Assembly (NCBI GenBank): GCA_018067325.1
Contig: JAGPUU010000463.1
Location: forward strand, 1 to 5,969
From: Amphritea sp.
GTDB lineage: Bacteria > Pseudomonadota > Gammaproteobacteria > Pseudomonadales > Balneatricaceae
Length of the DNA stretch: 5,969 bases
Reading direction: 5' to 3'
Shown: piece by piece, positions 5,715-5,969 of the stretch
How the letters are laid out: each line of letters opens with the position of its first letter
Position numbering within the stretch: the stretch's first letter is position 1
Translations under genes and position numbers: made by a program
The notes under the pieces: model-generated
Told to the model about the DNA's origin: nothing
The model's input: only the letters and a program-made list of their open reading frames with translations
The model's database searches: none

Positions 5715-5794
5715 CGAGCCACGAGCCACGAGCCACGAGCCACGAGCCACGAGCTAGTCGCGAAGCGACGTTCGAGCAACCAGCTACGCTGGTT
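5715..5794 (+). repeat. Heptamer array (CGAGCCA)5 with hairpin, element 7, reaching holC
   Basis: Five exact CGAGCCA copies (5715-5749) and one CGAGCTA are followed by the perfect hairpin GTCGC-GAA-GCGAC (5757-5769), GTT and CGAGCAA. The usual CGG tail is replaced by a second perfect palindrome, AACCAGC-TAC-GCTGGTT (5778-5794). The last eleven bases overlap the final codons and stop of holC. It is preceded by TTTT, as in elements 1, 3 and 6. Confidence 0.85.
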
Positions 5795-5969
5795 TGCGCA
5801 TGTCATGCATCTTCGGCGTTATTCCGTTACTTTTAAATAGCGCGAAGTTTTTCCGGGTGGCGGCGAGGATATCGGGTTGTTGGATGACGATTTCGAGGAT
5901 TCTATCGAACTTCAGGGTTTCCTCTGAAGCGTCCAATGCCAGGTTGATGTAGACATCACGGTGTTGAGG
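5784..5969 (-). CDS. holC: DNA polymerase III chi subunit, C-terminal part (cut by window edge)
   Basis: The 61 visible residues begin PQHRDVYINLALDAS and end KMHDMRKPA. They resemble the C-terminal third of HolC: a strand with INL, FDRILEIV, and a closing helix with an Arg-Lys-Asn region before a GI-P-HDM tail. Chi pairs with psi in the clamp-loader complex and binds the C terminus of SSB; the N-terminal part of the protein is outside the window. Support also comes from context, since holC lies next to valS in many gammaproteobacteria and here is on the same strand upstream of it. The similarity is moderate and was judged by eye. The stop TAG (5784-5786) lies inside a palindrome belonging to repeat element 7. 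Confidence 0.72.
   Translation of the reverse strand, partial: PQHRDVYINLALDASEETLKFDRILEIVIQQPDILAATRKNFALFKSNGITPKMHDMRKPA

Overview
The window is a piece of a gammaproteobacterial chromosome. It holds a complete valyl-tRNA synthetase gene (valS, minus strand) very close to the E. coli enzyme, and the 3' end of holC (DNA polymerase III chi subunit, minus strand) at the right edge. In E. coli and many relatives the order is pepA-holC-valS with holC directly upstream of valS. Here about 2.5 kb of accessory DNA separates them. Which genus this is cannot be read from the sequence; a marine-type gammaproteobacterium is a guess.

Layout, left to right. Positions 21-404 are three head-to-tail units of about 150 bp (the third incomplete). 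Each carries a bidirectional terminator hairpin and a heptamer/hairpin repeat element, and the first two also carry a REP-like palindrome; the third unit runs up to the valS stop codon. Positions 406-3276 are valS (-), with a TATAAT box upstream at 3326-3331. Positions 3366-4261 (+) hold two tandem cassettes, each made of a repeat element, a leader and a four-helix-bundle (S23/avd-type) gene. The first gene has lost its 3' end and runs into the second repeat element; the second is intact. Positions 4275-4338 hold a 7-bp tandem array. Positions 4351-5451 (-) encode an indoleamine 2,3-dioxygenase-type haem enzyme. A noncoding gap at 5455-5783 ends in a second 7-bp array with hairpin, followed by the holC 3' end at 5784-5969 (-).

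The most interesting structure is the repeat family that ties the window together. I see seven members, all reducible to (CGAGCNA)n, then a short hairpin whose apex is GC-GAA-GC or GC-GGA-GC, then GTT, then one or two further CGAGCNA heptamers, then CGG. Two different hairpin stems occur in the same frame. The members sit at nearly every gene boundary, and inverted copies flank the four-helix-bundle genes. The two four-helix-bundle genes differ by 14 bases over 255, of which 13 are silent, so the protein has been under selection. Together this looks like a small hairpin-bounded cassette system (element plus four-helix-bundle gene) that has moved or duplicated between housekeeping genes, loosely comparable to the S23 intervening sequences of 23S rRNA. 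That functional reading is inference; the repeat architecture itself is visible in the sequence.

valS and holC are core functions of translation and replication. The dioxygenase would open tryptophan to N-formylkynurenine, but no other kynurenine-pathway gene is in view.
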